Shown here: in pieces, positions 6,976 to 16,974 of the stretch
Position numbering within the stretch: the first letter of the stretch is position 1
Layout of the letters: every line of letters begins with the position of its first letter
Source: Ruminococcaceae bacterium OttesenSCG-928-I18
GTDB taxonomy: Bacteria > Bacillota > Clostridia > Oscillospirales > Ruminococcaceae
Assembly: GCA_030266325.1 (NCBI GenBank)
Contig: JAJDHT010000008.1
Location: 1 to 44,485, forward strand
Reading direction: 5' to 3'
Length of the DNA stretch: 44,485 bases
Made by a program: the position numbers and the translations under genes
Notes under the pieces: model-generated
What the model was told of the DNA's origin: nothing
Database searches by the model: none
The model's input: the letters and a program-made list of their open reading frames with translations, nothing else

Positions 6976-8799
6976 ATGAACCAAAAACAGAATAGTGCCG
7001 CCGAGCAGACCCAAAAGCGGGCCACCCGCAGCAAACAGGCTGCGTCCCCCCGTGGTGCTGCGCGGCAAAAGAAGGCGCCCGAGGCAAAACAGGGCCGCCG
7101 TCAGGGTGCGAACACCCAGCGCCGCCGAGCGCAAAATAAGGCCATAGAGCTGAAATTGTATCCTCTTGGCGGCCTTGGGGAAATCGGCAAAAACCTCACG
7201 GTGTACGAGTGCCAGGACGAGATGATTTTGCTGGATTGCGGGTCCCTCTTTCCTGACAGCGACATGTTTGGGATCGATCTTGTCATCCCCGATTTCTCCT
7301 TTCTCGAGAAAAACCGCGACAAGTTGCGGGGGGTCGTGATCACCCACGGCCACGAGGACCACATCGGGGCGCTGCCTTACCTTCTGCGGGAGATCAACCT
7401 GCCCATTTATGCCACCCGTCTGACAGCCGGGCTCATCGACAACAAGCTGGAAGAACACGGGCTTCGCGGCAGCGCGGAGATACATCTCATCCGGCCGGGG
7501 GAAAAATTTAAGCTGGGTGTGTTTACCCTCGACCCAATCAATGTCAACCACAGCATCCCCGATGCGGTTGCCTTTGCCATAGAAAGCCCGGCCGGTGTGG
7601 TCATCCACACGGGGGACTTTAAGATCGACTACACGCCTCTTTCGGGCGAGGTCATCGATCTCTCTACCCTGGCCGCCTATGGGAAAAAAGGGGTGCTGGC
7701 TATGCTCAGTGACTCCACAAACTCCGAGCGCCCCGGTATGACGATGTCGGAGAGCAAGGTGAACGAGGGTTTGCAGGCGCTGTTTGCACGTGCCATCGAA
7801 AAGCGCATCATCATCGCCACCTTTGCCTCCAACATCTACCGTATCCAACATATCATCGACCTTGCGTCCCGCTTCGGCCGCAAGGTGGCCATCTCTGGCC
7901 GCAGCATGGTCAACAATGTCGAGATGGCCATGGAACTCGGCTATATCAAGGCTTCGAAAGACCTGATCATCGACGTCGACAAGGTGAACAGCTATCCGCC
8001 CGGAAAGGTGGTTCTGATCACGACCGGCAGCCAGGGGGAACCCCTCTCGGCCCTTTCCAGGATGGCGGCAGGCAGCCACCGCAACGTTCACGTGGGCCAG
8101 GGCGACTTCATCATCATCTCCGCCCAGCCGATTCCAGGCAACGAAAAGATGGTGACTAAGGTCGTCAACGGCCTTCTGCACCTCGGTGCCGAAGTGATCT
8201 ACGAACGGATGTACGATGTGCATGCCTCGGGCCACGCCTGCCAGGAGGAGCAGAAACTGCTGTTCAGTCTCGTAAAGCCAAAATACTTTATCCCTGTCCA
8301 CGGGGAGTACAAGCATCTGATGCGTCACGCGCAGACGGCCGAAGCCTCGGGGGTTCCGGAAAAAAACATCCTGATTGCCGACACCGGGGATACGATCATC
8401 CTTTCGAAGGACGGCATCAAAGAGGGGGACCCCGTACAGGCCGGGGCGGTCATGGTCGACGGCCTCGGGGTGGGCGACGTAGGCAGTGTGGTATTGAGGG
8501 ACCGCCGGCTGCTCTCCCAGGACGGCATTGTTGTGCTGGCGGCTTCGGTGCAGAAAAAAACAGGGAAGATGGTCTCCGCGCCCGAACTGTTTTCCCGTGG
8601 GTTTGTCTATGTGAGGGACAGTGAGGAGCTGCTCGAGGAGACCCGCCAGGCGGTGGAAGAGATCCTCAAACAGAACGAACACGAACTGCACAAAGATGTG
8701 GGCAGCCTGAAAACACGCATCCGGGAGGCGGCTTCCAGCCTCCTCTATCGCCGCACAAAGCGCAGCCCCATGATCCTTCCGGTCATCATGGAAGTATAG
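6976..8799 (+). CDS. rnjA: ribonuclease J
   Basis: RNase J is the metallo-beta-lactamase/beta-CASP nuclease of Bacillota, with endonuclease and 5'-to-3' exonuclease activity in mRNA decay and rRNA maturation. From ATG 6976 it has 607 residues. A basic, Gln/Ala/Arg-rich tail (residues 1-55) precedes the catalytic core, which starts at LYPLGGLGEIGKN. The zinc motif HGHEDH is at residues 124-129, with GDFKID, DSTNSERPG and the beta-CASP segment FASNIYRIQ after it. The C-terminus has HASGHA and PVHGEYKHL. I chose 6976 because TGGAGTGA lies just upstream. An in-frame ATG at 6835 would start inside the leader hairpin. Only one RNase J is present here, and the next gene, gdpP, is 36 bases on. Confidence 0.95.
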   Translation: MNQKQNSAAEQTQKRATRSKQAASPRGAARQKKAPEAKQGRRQGANTQRRRAQNKAIELKLYPLGGLGEIGKNLTVYECQDEMILLDCGSLFPDSDMFGIDLVIPDFSFLEKNRDKLRGVVITHGHEDHIGALPYLLREINLPIYATRLTAGLIDNKLEEHGLRGSAEIHLIRPGEKFKLGVFTLDPINVNHSIPDAVAFAIESPAGVVIHTGDFKIDYTPLSGEVIDLSTLAAYGKKGVLAMLSDSTNSERPGMTMSESKVNEGLQALFARAIEKRIIIATFASNIYRIQHIIDLASRFGRKVAISGRSMVNNVEMAMELGYIKASKDLIIDVDKVNSYPPGKVVLITTGSQGEPLSALSRMAAGSHRNVHVGQGDFIIISAQPIPGNEKMVTKVVNGLLHLGAEVIYERMYDVHASGHACQEEQKLLFSLVKPKYFIPVHGEYKHLMRHAQTAEASGVPEKNILIADTGDTIILSKDGIKEGDPVQAGAVMVDGLGVGDVGSVVLRDRRLLSQDGIVVLAASVQKKTGKMVSAPELFSRGFVYVRDSEELLEETRQAVEEILKQNEHELHKDVGSLKTRIREAASSLLYRRTKRSPMILPVIMEV

Positions 8800-8835
8800 T
8801 ATAAAAAGAACGCATCTATTCTATGGGAGAGGGGT

Positions 8836-10827
8836 GTGCAGTTGAAACGCAGGCGGTTTTTTTGGTCGGCCGACGTGGCGCTTTTTGTGCTCATAGCCAC
8901 CTGTTTTGCCCTTGTGCTGGTGGTGGCCTACCTGCGTCCTGTTTTGCTCCTCCCTGTCGGTGTGGTTCTTCTTTTGGCCCTCCTGTGTGTGGGCATCGGG
9001 CTTCGGCGGTTCCGCAAAGCCCTGCGCCGCCTTCTCAACGGAAAGCGCGGCTTGGCCGACGCCGAAAACAGCGGCATGGCGGGGCTCTCTATTCCGGTGG
9101 CCGTCATGAGCGACAAGGTGATCCTGTGGTACAACAAGGCGTTTCGGGAGCAGATTGCCGCAGGGGAAGATATGGTGTCCCTGCCCATGAACAAAATTGT
9201 CCCGGGGCTGGACAGCGAGGCATGTTTGCAGCCCGGGGGCCAGGATATCGCCGTAGGGGAAAAACGGTTTTCCGCCCATTGCAGTGTGGTGGGGGAGGAT
9301 TCCCCCCTACATTTTGTCCTTTTTGTCGAAGATACAAAGCTGAAAATGCGTGCCGCGGAATACCTTGCCAGCCGCCCTTCGGTTGTGTATATTGTCATCG
9401 ATACCTATGACGAAATCGCCAAAGAACTGCGGGAAAGTGACCGCACCCGCCTGATCTCCTCCATCGACCGCGCGCTCGAACACTATATTGGAAAAACCTC
9501 GGGTTTCCTGCGGCGTTTGGGCAGTTCAAGATACCTCGCCCTTGTGGAGGAGCGGCATCTTGAAGAGATGGTCAAAAACCGGTTTGACATCCTCGATACC
9601 GTGCGGAAGCTGGACGAAGAATCCCAGCTCGTCACCCTTTCCATAGGGGTTGGCCATGGCGGCTCCGGTTTCAAGGAATGTGAGGAGATGGCCCTGCAGG
9701 CCTTGGACCTTGCCCTTGGCCGCGGGGGAGACCAGGCCGCCGTCTGCAGCCCGGAGGGATTCTCCTTTTTTGGTGGGGTTTCCCGCAGCGTAGAAAAGCG
9801 GAGCAAGGTGAAAAGCCGTATCATCGCAGCGTCCATCAAAGGGCAGATCGCCTCGGCGGAAAAGGTGTTCATCATGGGGCACAAAAATTCCGACATGGAC
9901 AGCCTCGGCGCTGCCATGGGTATGTTGCGGTTCAGTTTTGTCTGTGGCAAAAAGGCCTCCATCGTCATCGACAAAGGCCGCTCCCTGGCGGGCAGCCTGA
10001 TTTCAGAACTTGTGCAGGGGGGCTATGGGGAAGTTCTGGTCTCTCCCGCGCAGGCCGCCCAGAGCGTAGATGAAAATACCCTATTGATCATAGTGGACAC
10101 CCACATGAAATATCTTTTGGAGAGCGCAGAGGTGTTCGAGCGTTGTGGCGCAAAAATTGTCATCGACCACCACCGCCGCATGCCCGGGCACATCGAGGAC
10201 GCCGTCGTCTTTTACCACGAGCCCTACGCCTCAAGCGCCTCGGAACTGGTGAGCGAGCTGCTGCAATATGTGGGGGAGGGCAAGGAGGACCGCCCCGCCC
10301 CCCTGGAGGCGGAGGCCTTGCTTGCGGGCATCATGCTGGACACCCGGACGTTTTCCCTGCACGTGGGGGTGCGCACGTTTGAAGCGGCGGCCTACCTGCG
10401 CCGGATGGGCGCCGAGACCGAGAATGTCAAGCGGCTTTTTTCGGTCTCGATGGACGATTACCTCTACCGCGCCCATCTTGTTTCGGAGGCGAAAGTGTAC
10501 GACGGATGTGCCGTCGTCGTTAGCGACAAGGTGCCTTTCGAGTGCGAGGTCGTCGCGCCACAGGCGGCCAACGACCTGCTCGGTATCGAGGAGGTTGAGG
10601 CGAGTGTGGTGGCTATCAAGCAGGGGGACACCATCCGGATTTCCGCCCGCAGTATGGGTGGAATGAACGTCCAGCTCATCATGGAAAAACTGGGTGGAGG
10701 CGGCCACCTTACCATGGCAGGCGCCCAACTGGAAGGCCTCAACCTGGAGGAGGCCGAAAACCGTATCGTCAACGCCATCTCGGTTTACCAGGCCGAGCGC
10801 GCCCTCGCCGCCTCCCCGGCGCAATAG
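8836..10827 (+). CDS. gdpP: cyclic-di-AMP phosphodiesterase of the GdpP family
   Basis: GdpP hydrolyses c-di-AMP to pApA and so affects cell wall, potassium and osmotic balance. The protein has 663 residues. Two membrane helices lie at about 12-33 and 36-55. A degenerate PAS-like region (~85-165) and a degenerate GGDEF domain (~175-300) follow, then the DHH/DHHA1 phosphodiesterase. Metal ligands are seen in MGHKNSDMDS (His349, Asp353, Asp355), DTH (421-423) and DHH (444-446). The C-terminal GGGGHLTMAGAQ is the DHHA1 glycine motif. The start is GTG 8836, six bases after GGAG. TTG at 8842 is a close alternative, nine bases after AGAGG. The order gdpP-rplI-dnaB is classical for Bacillota. Confidence 0.94.
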   Translation: MQLKRRRFFWSADVALFVLIATCFALVLVVAYLRPVLLLPVGVVLLLALLCVGIGLRRFRKALRRLLNGKRGLADAENSGMAGLSIPVAVMSDKVILWYNKAFREQIAAGEDMVSLPMNKIVPGLDSEACLQPGGQDIAVGEKRFSAHCSVVGEDSPLHFVLFVEDTKLKMRAAEYLASRPSVVYIVIDTYDEIAKELRESDRTRLISSIDRALEHYIGKTSGFLRRLGSSRYLALVEERHLEEMVKNRFDILDTVRKLDEESQLVTLSIGVGHGGSGFKECEEMALQALDLALGRGGDQAAVCSPEGFSFFGGVSRSVEKRSKVKSRIIAASIKGQIASAEKVFIMGHKNSDMDSLGAAMGMLRFSFVCGKKASIVIDKGRSLAGSLISELVQGGYGEVLVSPAQAAQSVDENTLLIIVDTHMKYLLESAEVFERCGAKIVIDHHRRMPGHIEDAVVFYHEPYASSASELVSELLQYVGEGKEDRPAPLEAEALLAGIMLDTRTFSLHVGVRTFEAAAYLRRMGAETENVKRLFSVSMDDYLYRAHLVSEAKVYDGCAVVVSDKVPFECEVVAPQAANDLLGIEEVEASVVAIKQGDTIRISARSMGGMNVQLIMEKLGGGGHLTMAGAQLEGLNLEEAENRIVNAISVYQAERALAASPAQ

Positions 10828-10870
10828 GGCTTTGGATTTTTTATCAACGCACAGAAGGGAGCACAGAGAG

Positions 10871-11314
10871 ATGAAAGTGGTACTCAAACAGGACGTGAAG
10901 AAACTCGGGAAAAAGGATGAACTCCACGAGGTCAGCGACGGGTACGCCCGCAACTTCCTCATTCCCCGGGGTCTTGCCATAGAAGCGGACAACGCGGCCA
11001 TCCATGAGGTGAAAGCCAAGGAGAGTTCCCGCAAGCACAAAGAGGAGATGGAACGCGCCGAGGCGGAGAAGCTGGCGGCCTCTCTGGAGGGGAAAACCGT
11101 TGTCGTGCATGCCAAAGGCGGGCAGAGCGGCCGCCTGTTTGGCGCCGTCACGGTCAAAGACATTGCCAAAGCGCTGGCGGGGCAGGGTATTGAGATCGAC
11201 AAACGCAAACTCAGCACAGAGGCCCATGAGATCAAGGATTTCGGCAGCTATGAGGTCACGGCCAAAGTGGCGGCGGGAATCACGGCAAAATTCACCTGCA
11301 AAGTGGAGGAGTAA
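10871..11314 (+). CDS. rplI: 50S ribosomal protein L9
   Basis: L9 binds domain V of 23S rRNA near the base of the L1 stalk. The 147-residue protein has the usual layout. The N-terminal rRNA-binding domain (VVLKQDVKKLGKKDE, and the signature GYARNFLIPRGLA at ~24-36) is followed by a long charged connecting helix (~48-75) and a C-terminal domain with GRLFGAVT (~88-95). The ATG at 10871 has AGAAGGGAG upstream, and a longer open frame beginning inside gdpP is not credible. It lies 43 bases after gdpP and 7 bases before dnaB. Confidence 0.97.
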   Translation: MKVVLKQDVKKLGKKDELHEVSDGYARNFLIPRGLAIEADNAAIHEVKAKESSRKHKEEMERAEAEKLAASLEGKTVVVHAKGGQSGRLFGAVTVKDIAKALAGQGIEIDKRKLSTEAHEIKDFGSYEVTAKVAAGITAKFTCKVEE

Positions 11315-11321
11315 GCCAAAG

Positions 11322-12701
11322 ATGGCAAAGGGAGATTTTGGCTTTTCTCTGGAGAGCCTTGGCATCCAGCAGCCCTATAGCATGACGGCGGAGCAGAGTG
11401 TCCTGGGGGCGGCGCTTTTGGAGCAGAGCGCCGTCGACCTCATGATCCAGTCCCTGCGGCCCGAGATGTTTTATGTGCGGCAGAACCGCGCGGTGTTCAC
11501 AGAGATCCAAACCCTGGTAGAGACCGCACAGCCCGTGGATGTGGTGCTGCTTGTCGAACGCCTTTCCTTCGACCCTGCTTTCGAAACGTCCGCCGCCGCA
11601 AAAACTTACCTCGCCCAGCTGGCGGAGACGGTACCCTCCATCTCAAACCTGCCACACTACATCGGTCTCGTCAAGGACAAATACATCAAACGCCAGCTCA
11701 TGGATGAGGCGCGTGAGATACTGGAGCAGGCGGCGGACGACATCGAGAGCCAGACCATGCTCGAGAGCGCCGAACAACGCCTTTACGATATCCAGGAGGG
11801 ACGGGACACCTCCGAGGTGCAGCAGCTCAAATATGCCATCATCGACATCATGAGCCACCTGCAAAACCTCTCGGGCCCGAACCGTAAGGATTACCTCGGC
11901 ATTCCCACAGGTTATAAATATCTGGATAAAAAACTGACGGGCATGGGCAGAAGCGATCTGCTGATTCTTGCGGCCCGCCCCGGTATGGGAAAGACCAGCT
12001 TTGCGCTCAACATCGCCTCCAATGTGGCCGAAGACAATGTGCCCGTCGTCATTTTCAGCCTCGAGATGACAAGGGAGCAGCTCGCCGGCCGAATCCTCTC
12101 CTCAAAGGCTTTGGTGGACAGTGGCATTTTCCGTACAGGGGTTGAAAAGGACAGCGACTGGGAAGACCTGACACGCATGACGGAGCTCATCGGCAACCTC
12201 CCGCTCTACCTGGACGACTCCTCGGCCATCACCATCCCCGAGATGAAGTCCAAAATCCGGCAGATCAACCGCTCGGCCCGCGTCGCCGGGCGCAAAAAGG
12301 TGGGGCTCGTTGTCATCGATTACCTCCAGCTCATGAGCACCGGCCGCCGCAACGACAACCGGGTACAGGAGCTGAGCGAAATCACCCGGAATTTGAAAAT
12401 CATGGCCAAGGACCTGGACGTTCCCGTCATGGCCCTCTCCCAGCTCTCGCGAAGTACCGAGAAAGGCAGGCCGGACCACCGCCCTGTTTTGAGCGACCTG
12501 CGTGACTCGGGCTCCATCGAGCAAGACGCCGACGTCGTCATGTTCCTCTACCGTGAGGCCTATTACGACGACAGCCCCGAGACGGATATCTCCGCGGCCC
12601 AGTGTATCATCGCCAAGAACCGCCATGGGGAGACCGCCACCATAGACCTCTCCTGGGACGGCGCGCACACCCGTTTTATGGAAGTGGACCACACCCGCTA
12701 A
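11322..12701 (+). CDS. dnaB: replicative DNA helicase DnaB (DnaC in Bacillus nomenclature)
   Basis: This is the hexameric helicase that unwinds DNA ahead of the replisome. It has 459 residues. The N-terminal domain (~18-120) opens with QPYSMTAEQSVLGALL-like sequence (EQSVLGAALLEQ), followed by the linker helix and the RecA-like motor. Walker A is ARPGMGKTS (~218-226) and Walker B is VVIDYLQLM. The family segments FSLEM, LSQLSR and DLRDSGSIEQDAD are all present. No intein or insertion is seen. The ATG at 11322 is used with a GGAGG located within the last codons of rplI, implying tight coupling. A longer frame starting inside rplI is rejected. Confidence 0.97.
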   Translation: MAKGDFGFSLESLGIQQPYSMTAEQSVLGAALLEQSAVDLMIQSLRPEMFYVRQNRAVFTEIQTLVETAQPVDVVLLVERLSFDPAFETSAAAKTYLAQLAETVPSISNLPHYIGLVKDKYIKRQLMDEAREILEQAADDIESQTMLESAEQRLYDIQEGRDTSEVQQLKYAIIDIMSHLQNLSGPNRKDYLGIPTGYKYLDKKLTGMGRSDLLILAARPGMGKTSFALNIASNVAEDNVPVVIFSLEMTREQLAGRILSSKALVDSGIFRTGVEKDSDWEDLTRMTELIGNLPLYLDDSSAITIPEMKSKIRQINRSARVAGRKKVGLVVIDYLQLMSTGRRNDNRVQELSEITRNLKIMAKDLDVPVMALSQLSRSTEKGRPDHRPVLSDLRDSGSIEQDADVVMFLYREAYYDDSPETDISAAQCIIAKNRHGETATIDLSWDGAHTRFMEVDHTR

Positions 12702-12728
12702 AAGCCATCACGCAATAAGGTTGGTATC

Positions 12729-14174
12729 GTGAAGAACAAAACAGACCCGCAGGCGGCCGTACTGGACTATATCCACAGGGAAAGCCTCCTCTCACCGGGA
12801 GATCGTGTCATCGTGGCCCTCTCCGGAGGGGCGGATTCGGTGGCGCTTTTTTATCTGTTGCTGGAAAACAGAGAACACCTCGAAATCGAACTGGAGGCGG
12901 CCCACTTCAACCACGGCCTGCGCGGTCCTGCCGCCGACGAGGACGAAGCGTTTGTCCGCAGATTATGTGAAAAAGAGGGAGTGCCTCTGTCTGTCGAGCA
13001 AGGCCATATGAGCCGCCTTCCAAGGCCCAAAGGGGAGGGCACGGAAGCCTGGGCCCACAGGCTGCGTTATGCTTTTTTCGAGAGGCTGGCGAAAAGCCAC
13101 GATGCCAAAATTGCCACGGGGCACACTCTCAGCGACAACGCCGAGACCGTGCTCTTCCACGCCATACGGGGCGCGGGAACACGGGGATTGTCGGGCATTG
13201 CGGCAAGCTGCGGCCCTTTTGTCCGCCCCCTGCTGGTGCTTTCCCGTGCCGAAGTGCGGCAGTTTTGCGCGCAAAGGGGTCATGAATTTGTCCTGGACGC
13301 CACGAATGAGGACACGGTGTACACGCGCAATCTGCTGCGGCTTGAGGCCCTGCCGGTCCTGGAACGCGCCCACCCCGGCGCCGAGAGGTCCCTGCACCGC
13401 CTGGCGCTGAATATGGGCGAGCTGGACGGCTGGCTTACGGAACTGGCCACTTCGCTGCTCTCCGAGGCCAACGTCGAGGACGCGGCGATCCCCCCGGGCT
13501 GGCGCCTGCCCTCCTATGATGTGCAAACACTTCTCTCGGCCCCCGCACCGGTGCGAAAAAAGGCGCTCTCCTTGCTCCTGGGAAGAGGGGCGGAGGCGTA
13601 CACCCTCTCCGCGCTGGAGGGGCTTTTGGGGGGCGAGACATCTTGCCTCAACCTGCCGGGCGGGTGCAGGGCCCATCTGCGCGCCGGCAGACTGCTGTTC
13701 GCCCGCGAGGCGCCGCCCTCTTTCCCCAGCCGCAGATGCAACCTGCATGGGCAGGTTTTCGTGCTGCCCGCGGGATACAGAATAGAAATGGGCGTTGAGG
13801 AGATGCCGCAGGCAGGGGGGCAATTTTTTGAAAAACAAAAAAAAGACTACACCTTTAGGGCGGATTATGATAAAATTAATCAGTATGGCATCCTTCGCAC
13901 CAGGCGCGAGGGGGATTCCTTTCACGAAGCGGGGCGCAGGCACCGCAAATCCCTGAAAAAATGGATGATCGAGAAGGGGATCGACAGAGAGCTTCGCGCG
14001 GCCTTGCCGCTGATTGCGTCCGTTGCGCAAGAGGAGGTTCTCTGGGTATGGGGCGCGGGTTTTGCCCACCGTCTGCAACCGGATGCCGGCACGAAAAAGA
14101 TCTGCTGGATTAAAACGGCCTATCGGCCGCCGGACAATAAGGAGGGGCACGAACATGAGCGACCACATGCTTGA
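12729..14174 (+). CDS. tilS: tRNA(Ile)-lysidine synthase
   Basis: TilS converts cytidine 34 of tRNA-Ile2 to lysidine, switching it from AUG to AUA decoding. The protein has 481 residues. The PP-loop SGGADS is near residues 33-38, followed by FNHGLRG, an HRLRY segment, [11 protein letters not shown] and the NLLRLEALP region. A TilS C-terminal domain ends with RTRREGDSF and the [10 protein letters not shown] segment (~392-415). The start is GTG 12729 with AAGG eight bases upstream; no ATG is as well placed. Its 3' end overlaps hpt by 20 bases. The tilS-hpt-ftsH order is widespread in Bacillota. Because TilS controls AUA decoding, its presence is relevant to the ATA start of rnhA only as context. 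Confidence 0.95.
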   Translation: MKNKTDPQAAVLDYIHRESLLSPGDRVIVALSGGADSVALFYLLLENREHLEIELEAAHFNHGLRGPAADEDEAFVRRLCEKEGVPLSVEQGHMSRLPRPKGEGTEAWAHRLRYAFFERLAKSHDAKIATGHTLSDNAETVLFHAIRGAGTRGLSGIAASCGPFVRPLLVLSRAEVRQFCAQRGHEFVLDATNEDTVYTRNLLRLEALPVLERAHPGAERSLHRLALNMGELDGWLTELATSLLSEANVEDAAIPPGWRLPSYDVQTLLSAPAPVRKKALSLLLGRGAEAYTLSALEGLLGGETSCLNLPGGCRAHLRAGRLLFAREAPPSFPSRRCNLHGQVFVLPAGYRIEMGVEEMPQAGGQFFEKQKKDYTFRADYDKINQYGILRTRREGDSFHEAGRRHRKSLKKWMIEKGIDRELRAALPLIASVAQEEVLWVWGAGFAHRLQPDAGTKKICWIKTAYRPPDNKEGHEHERPHA

Positions 14175-14703
14175 CGACATCAAAGGGGTTTTACTCAGCG
14201 AAGAGGAAATTGCCGGCCGGGTTGCCGAGCTCGGCAAACAAATCAGTGCGGATTACAGGGGCAAAAACCTGCTGCTTCTCAGCGTGCTCAAAGGCTCCAT
14301 CGTCTTTATGGCAGACCTCATGCGTGCGCTCACCATTCCCGCCGCTATCGATTTCATGGCCGTGTCCTCCTATGGCACCGATACCAAAAGCAGCGGCGTT
14401 GTCAAAATTGTCAAGGATATAGATATCGACCTTGAGGGCAAGGATTTGCTGATTGTGGAAGACATCCTGGACTCCGGCATGACCCTTTCCTACCTCAAAG
14501 AATTGCTGGAAGGGCGTAACCCCGCCAGCATTCGCATCGTCACCCTGCTGGATAAACCCTCCAGGCGCAAAGCAAACATCAAACCCGACTACTGCGGTTT
14601 CGACGTGCCCGACGAGTTCCTCATCGGCTATGGGCTCGATTACGCCGAAAACTATCGCAACATCCCCTATATCGGGATTCTCAAACCTGAAGTTTACGAA
14701 TAG
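14155..14703 (+). CDS. hpt: hypoxanthine phosphoribosyltransferase
   Basis: This enzyme salvages hypoxanthine (and usually guanine) to IMP and GMP with PRPP. The 182-residue protein is of family length. [15 protein letters not shown] (~42-56), the [11 protein letters not shown] flexible loop (~74-84), and the PRPP motif [17 protein letters not shown] (~101-117) are all typical. The C-terminal [19 protein letters not shown] is the purine-binding hallmark. The ATG at 14155 has AAGGAGGGG about eight bases upstream, which decides the start. The last 20 bases of tilS overlap it. FtsH follows after 45 bases. Confidence 0.96.
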   Translation: MSDHMLDDIKGVLLSEEEIAGRVAELGKQISADYRGKNLLLLSVLKGSIVFMADLMRALTIPAAIDFMAVSSYGTDTKSSGVVKIVKDIDIDLEGKDLLIVEDILDSGMTLSYLKELLEGRNPASIRIVTLLDKPSRRKANIKPDYCGFDVPDEFLIGYGLDYAENYRNIPYIGILKPEVYE

Positions 14704-14748
14704 CCAACCCGAGACGTTTACCTATCGCTACACAGGAGGCCCTACGCT

Positions 14749-16851
14749 TTGAACAGAAAACCCCGCCTCATCAACATCATTATCCTGCTGGCGTTCCTTG
14801 GCGTACTGTTTTTCATGTTCCGTTCCAACTTTACCTCCCAAACTTCCAGCGCCAAGTACTCCGAGGTGATCAGCCATTTTGAAAATGGGGAAGTGGAGAG
14901 CTTCACTTTTGACGCCGGCAACGGCAATCTCGAGTATGAACTTGAGGACTCCAAAGAACCGGAAAAATACAAGATGGCGTATAACTACCTGTTTGTTTCC
15001 AACCTGCAGGAGTACATCGACACCTATAATAAAGAACATCCGGACGCCCCCATGGAGTACGATTTCAAATACTCCAGCGACAACTCGATCTGGATCTACC
15101 TGCTGCCGTCCATCATCCTGCTCATCGCGCTGGGTATCTTCTTTTACTACGTGATGTTCATGCAGGGCGAAGGGGGAGGAAAAGGCGCGCTCAATGTCGG
15201 GAAAGCCAAGGTGAAAAACCAGGCTGAGACAAAGAATAAAACCACCTTCAAAGATGTGGCGGGCGCGGACGAAGAAAAAGAGGAACTCGAGGAGATCGTG
15301 CAGTTCCTCAAAAACCCCAAACGGTTCAATGCCCTGGGCGCGCGCATCCCCCACGGGGTTTTGCTCGTCGGCCCGCCGGGTACGGGTAAAACCCTGCTGG
15401 CCCGGGCCTGTGCCGGCGAAGCAGGCGTGCCGTTCTACAGCATTTCCGGCTCCGATTTTGTGGAGATGTATGTGGGTGTCGGCGCTTCCCGCGTGCGCGA
15501 TTTGTTCGAAAAAGCAAAGAAAACGGCCCCTTGTATCGTCTTTATCGATGAGATCGACGCCGTTGGCCGCCAGCGCGGCGCCGGCCTTGGCGGCGGGCAC
15601 GACGAGCGTGAACAGACCCTGAACCAGTTACTCGTAGAGATGGATGGTTTCGAGGGAAACGAAGGGGTCATCGTCGTCGCGGCCACGAACCGTGCCGACA
15701 TCCTCGACAAAGCCCTGCTGCGTCCCGGCCGTTTCGACCGCCAGGTTTACGTCGGCGTGCCCGATGTGAAAGGCCGTGAGCAGATTTTGAAAGTGCATAC
15801 CCGCAAAAAACCTTTGGCGCCCGATGTGGACCTTAAAATCATCGCCCGCACCACGCCCGGGTTTACGGGTGCGGACCTTGAAAACCTCGTCAATGAGGCG
15901 GCTCTGCTGGCCGCCCGCCGGGGGCGCAAAGCCATCACCGAGGTGGACATCGAGGAGGCCAGCATCAAGGTGATGGCGGGGCCCGAAAAGAAGAGCAAGG
16001 TGGTCACCGAGAAGGAGCGCCGCTTGACCGCGTTCCACGAGGGCGGGCATGCGCTTGCGGCCTACTATCTGCCCACCAGCGACCCCGTCCACCAGATCAC
16101 GATTATCCCGCACGGCCCGGCCGGAGGGTTCACGATGTACCGGCCCGAAGAGGACGTCCAGTTCCGCACCCGCACCCAAATGCGGGAAAACCTTGTGTCG
16201 ATGCTGGGCGGCCGTGTGGCCGAAAAATTGGTGCTGGATGATATCTCCACAGGTGCATCGAACGATTTGGAACGCGCCACACACCTGGCGCGGGCCATGG
16301 TCACACGCTACGGTTTTTCAGAAAAACTCGGCCCTGTCGTCTATGATGAAGACCCCAACGAGACCTTCCTCGGGAGAGATTTCGGCCATAGCAAGCACTA
16401 TTCTGAGGTGATTGCCAGCGAAATTGACAGCGAGGTACGAAGCCTTCTGGACCATGCCTTTGACGCCGCCGAAAAAATCCTCAGCGAACATCTGGACCAG
16501 TTGCATTTGCTCGCCAAAACGCTTCTGGAACGGGAGAAAATCAACGGGGACGAGTTCAGGACCCTCATGGAGGGCGGCACCCTGCCTCCGCTGGACGACG
16601 AGGACAGGGTCTACCCCAAAGACCTGCCCGAGCAGCCCGTGGACAAAGAGGAAAAAGAGGCCGAGGAGATTGTGAAAGAGACCTTCGACGAAGGGCAAGC
16701 TTCTGAGGCGGTGATCCCGGTGTCGGCACAGGAGAGCTTCAAGGAGTTCCTCGACAAGCAAGAGAAGGCGGCCCCCCCAGAAGAACCCGGCCCAGAGGAG
16801 CCAACAGAAGGGGAGCCGGAGGGAGAGGAAAAAGAGCAGGACAGGGAGTAA
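14749..16851 (+). CDS. ftsH: ATP-dependent zinc metalloprotease FtsH
   Basis: FtsH is a hexameric membrane AAA+ protease that degrades damaged membrane proteins and some regulators. It has 700 residues. Membrane helices lie at about 8-25 and 113-136 with an extracytoplasmic domain between them. Walker A is GPPGTGKT (208-215), Walker B is CIVFIDEID (~262-270), and the SRH region is [17 protein letters not shown]. The zinc site is HEGGH (430-434); the middle Gly replaces the usual Ala but HExxH is intact. A long acidic Glu/Pro-rich tail (~625-700) is longer than in E. coli FtsH. The start is TTG 14749, nine bases after AGGAGG. A 12-bp inverted repeat follows the gene. Confidence 0.96.
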   Translation: MNRKPRLINIIILLAFLGVLFFMFRSNFTSQTSSAKYSEVISHFENGEVESFTFDAGNGNLEYELEDSKEPEKYKMAYNYLFVSNLQEYIDTYNKEHPDAPMEYDFKYSSDNSIWIYLLPSIILLIALGIFFYYVMFMQGEGGGKGALNVGKAKVKNQAETKNKTTFKDVAGADEEKEELEEIVQFLKNPKRFNALGARIPHGVLLVGPPGTGKTLLARACAGEAGVPFYSISGSDFVEMYVGVGASRVRDLFEKAKKTAPCIVFIDEIDAVGRQRGAGLGGGHDEREQTLNQLLVEMDGFEGNEGVIVVAATNRADILDKALLRPGRFDRQVYVGVPDVKGREQILKVHTRKKPLAPDVDLKIIARTTPGFTGADLENLVNEAALLAARRGRKAITEVDIEEASIKVMAGPEKKSKVVTEKERRLTAFHEGGHALAAYYLPTSDPVHQITIIPHGPAGGFTMYRPEEDVQFRTRTQMRENLVSMLGGRVAEKLVLDDISTGASNDLERATHLARAMVTRYGFSEKLGPVVYDEDPNETFLGRDFGHSKHYSEVIASEIDSEVRSLLDHAFDAAEKILSEHLDQLHLLAKTLLEREKINGDEFRTLMEGGTLPPLDDEDRVYPKDLPEQPVDKEEKEAEEIVKETFDEGQASEAVIPVSAQESFKEFLDKQEKAAPPEEPGPEEPTEGEPEGEEKEQDRE

Positions 16852-16863
16852 GAAATCTTAACC

Positions 16864-16897
16864 ATTCTCCGCGGGTGCAGGCAGGCCCGCGGAGAAT
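16864..16897. other. perfect 12-bp inverted repeat between ftsH and the topoisomerase genes
   Basis: Bases 16864-16875 are the exact reverse complement of 16886-16897, with a ten-base loop. The stem is GC-rich, but no T run follows on the plus strand. It is therefore more likely an RNA stability or processing hairpin, or a factor-assisted terminator, than a classical intrinsic terminator. Confidence 0.7.
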
Positions 16898-16974
16898 CTT
16901 GGGTATCGGCCCGCCACAGGCGACAGGCACGGCCCGTTGAGAAACACAGCGTATGGAATGTGATGGAGGAAAAA

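Noticed and set aside
6886-8691. A 601-codon minus-strand frame antisense to rnjA
   Set aside because: RNase J is clearly coded on the plus strand; the antisense frame has no family features.
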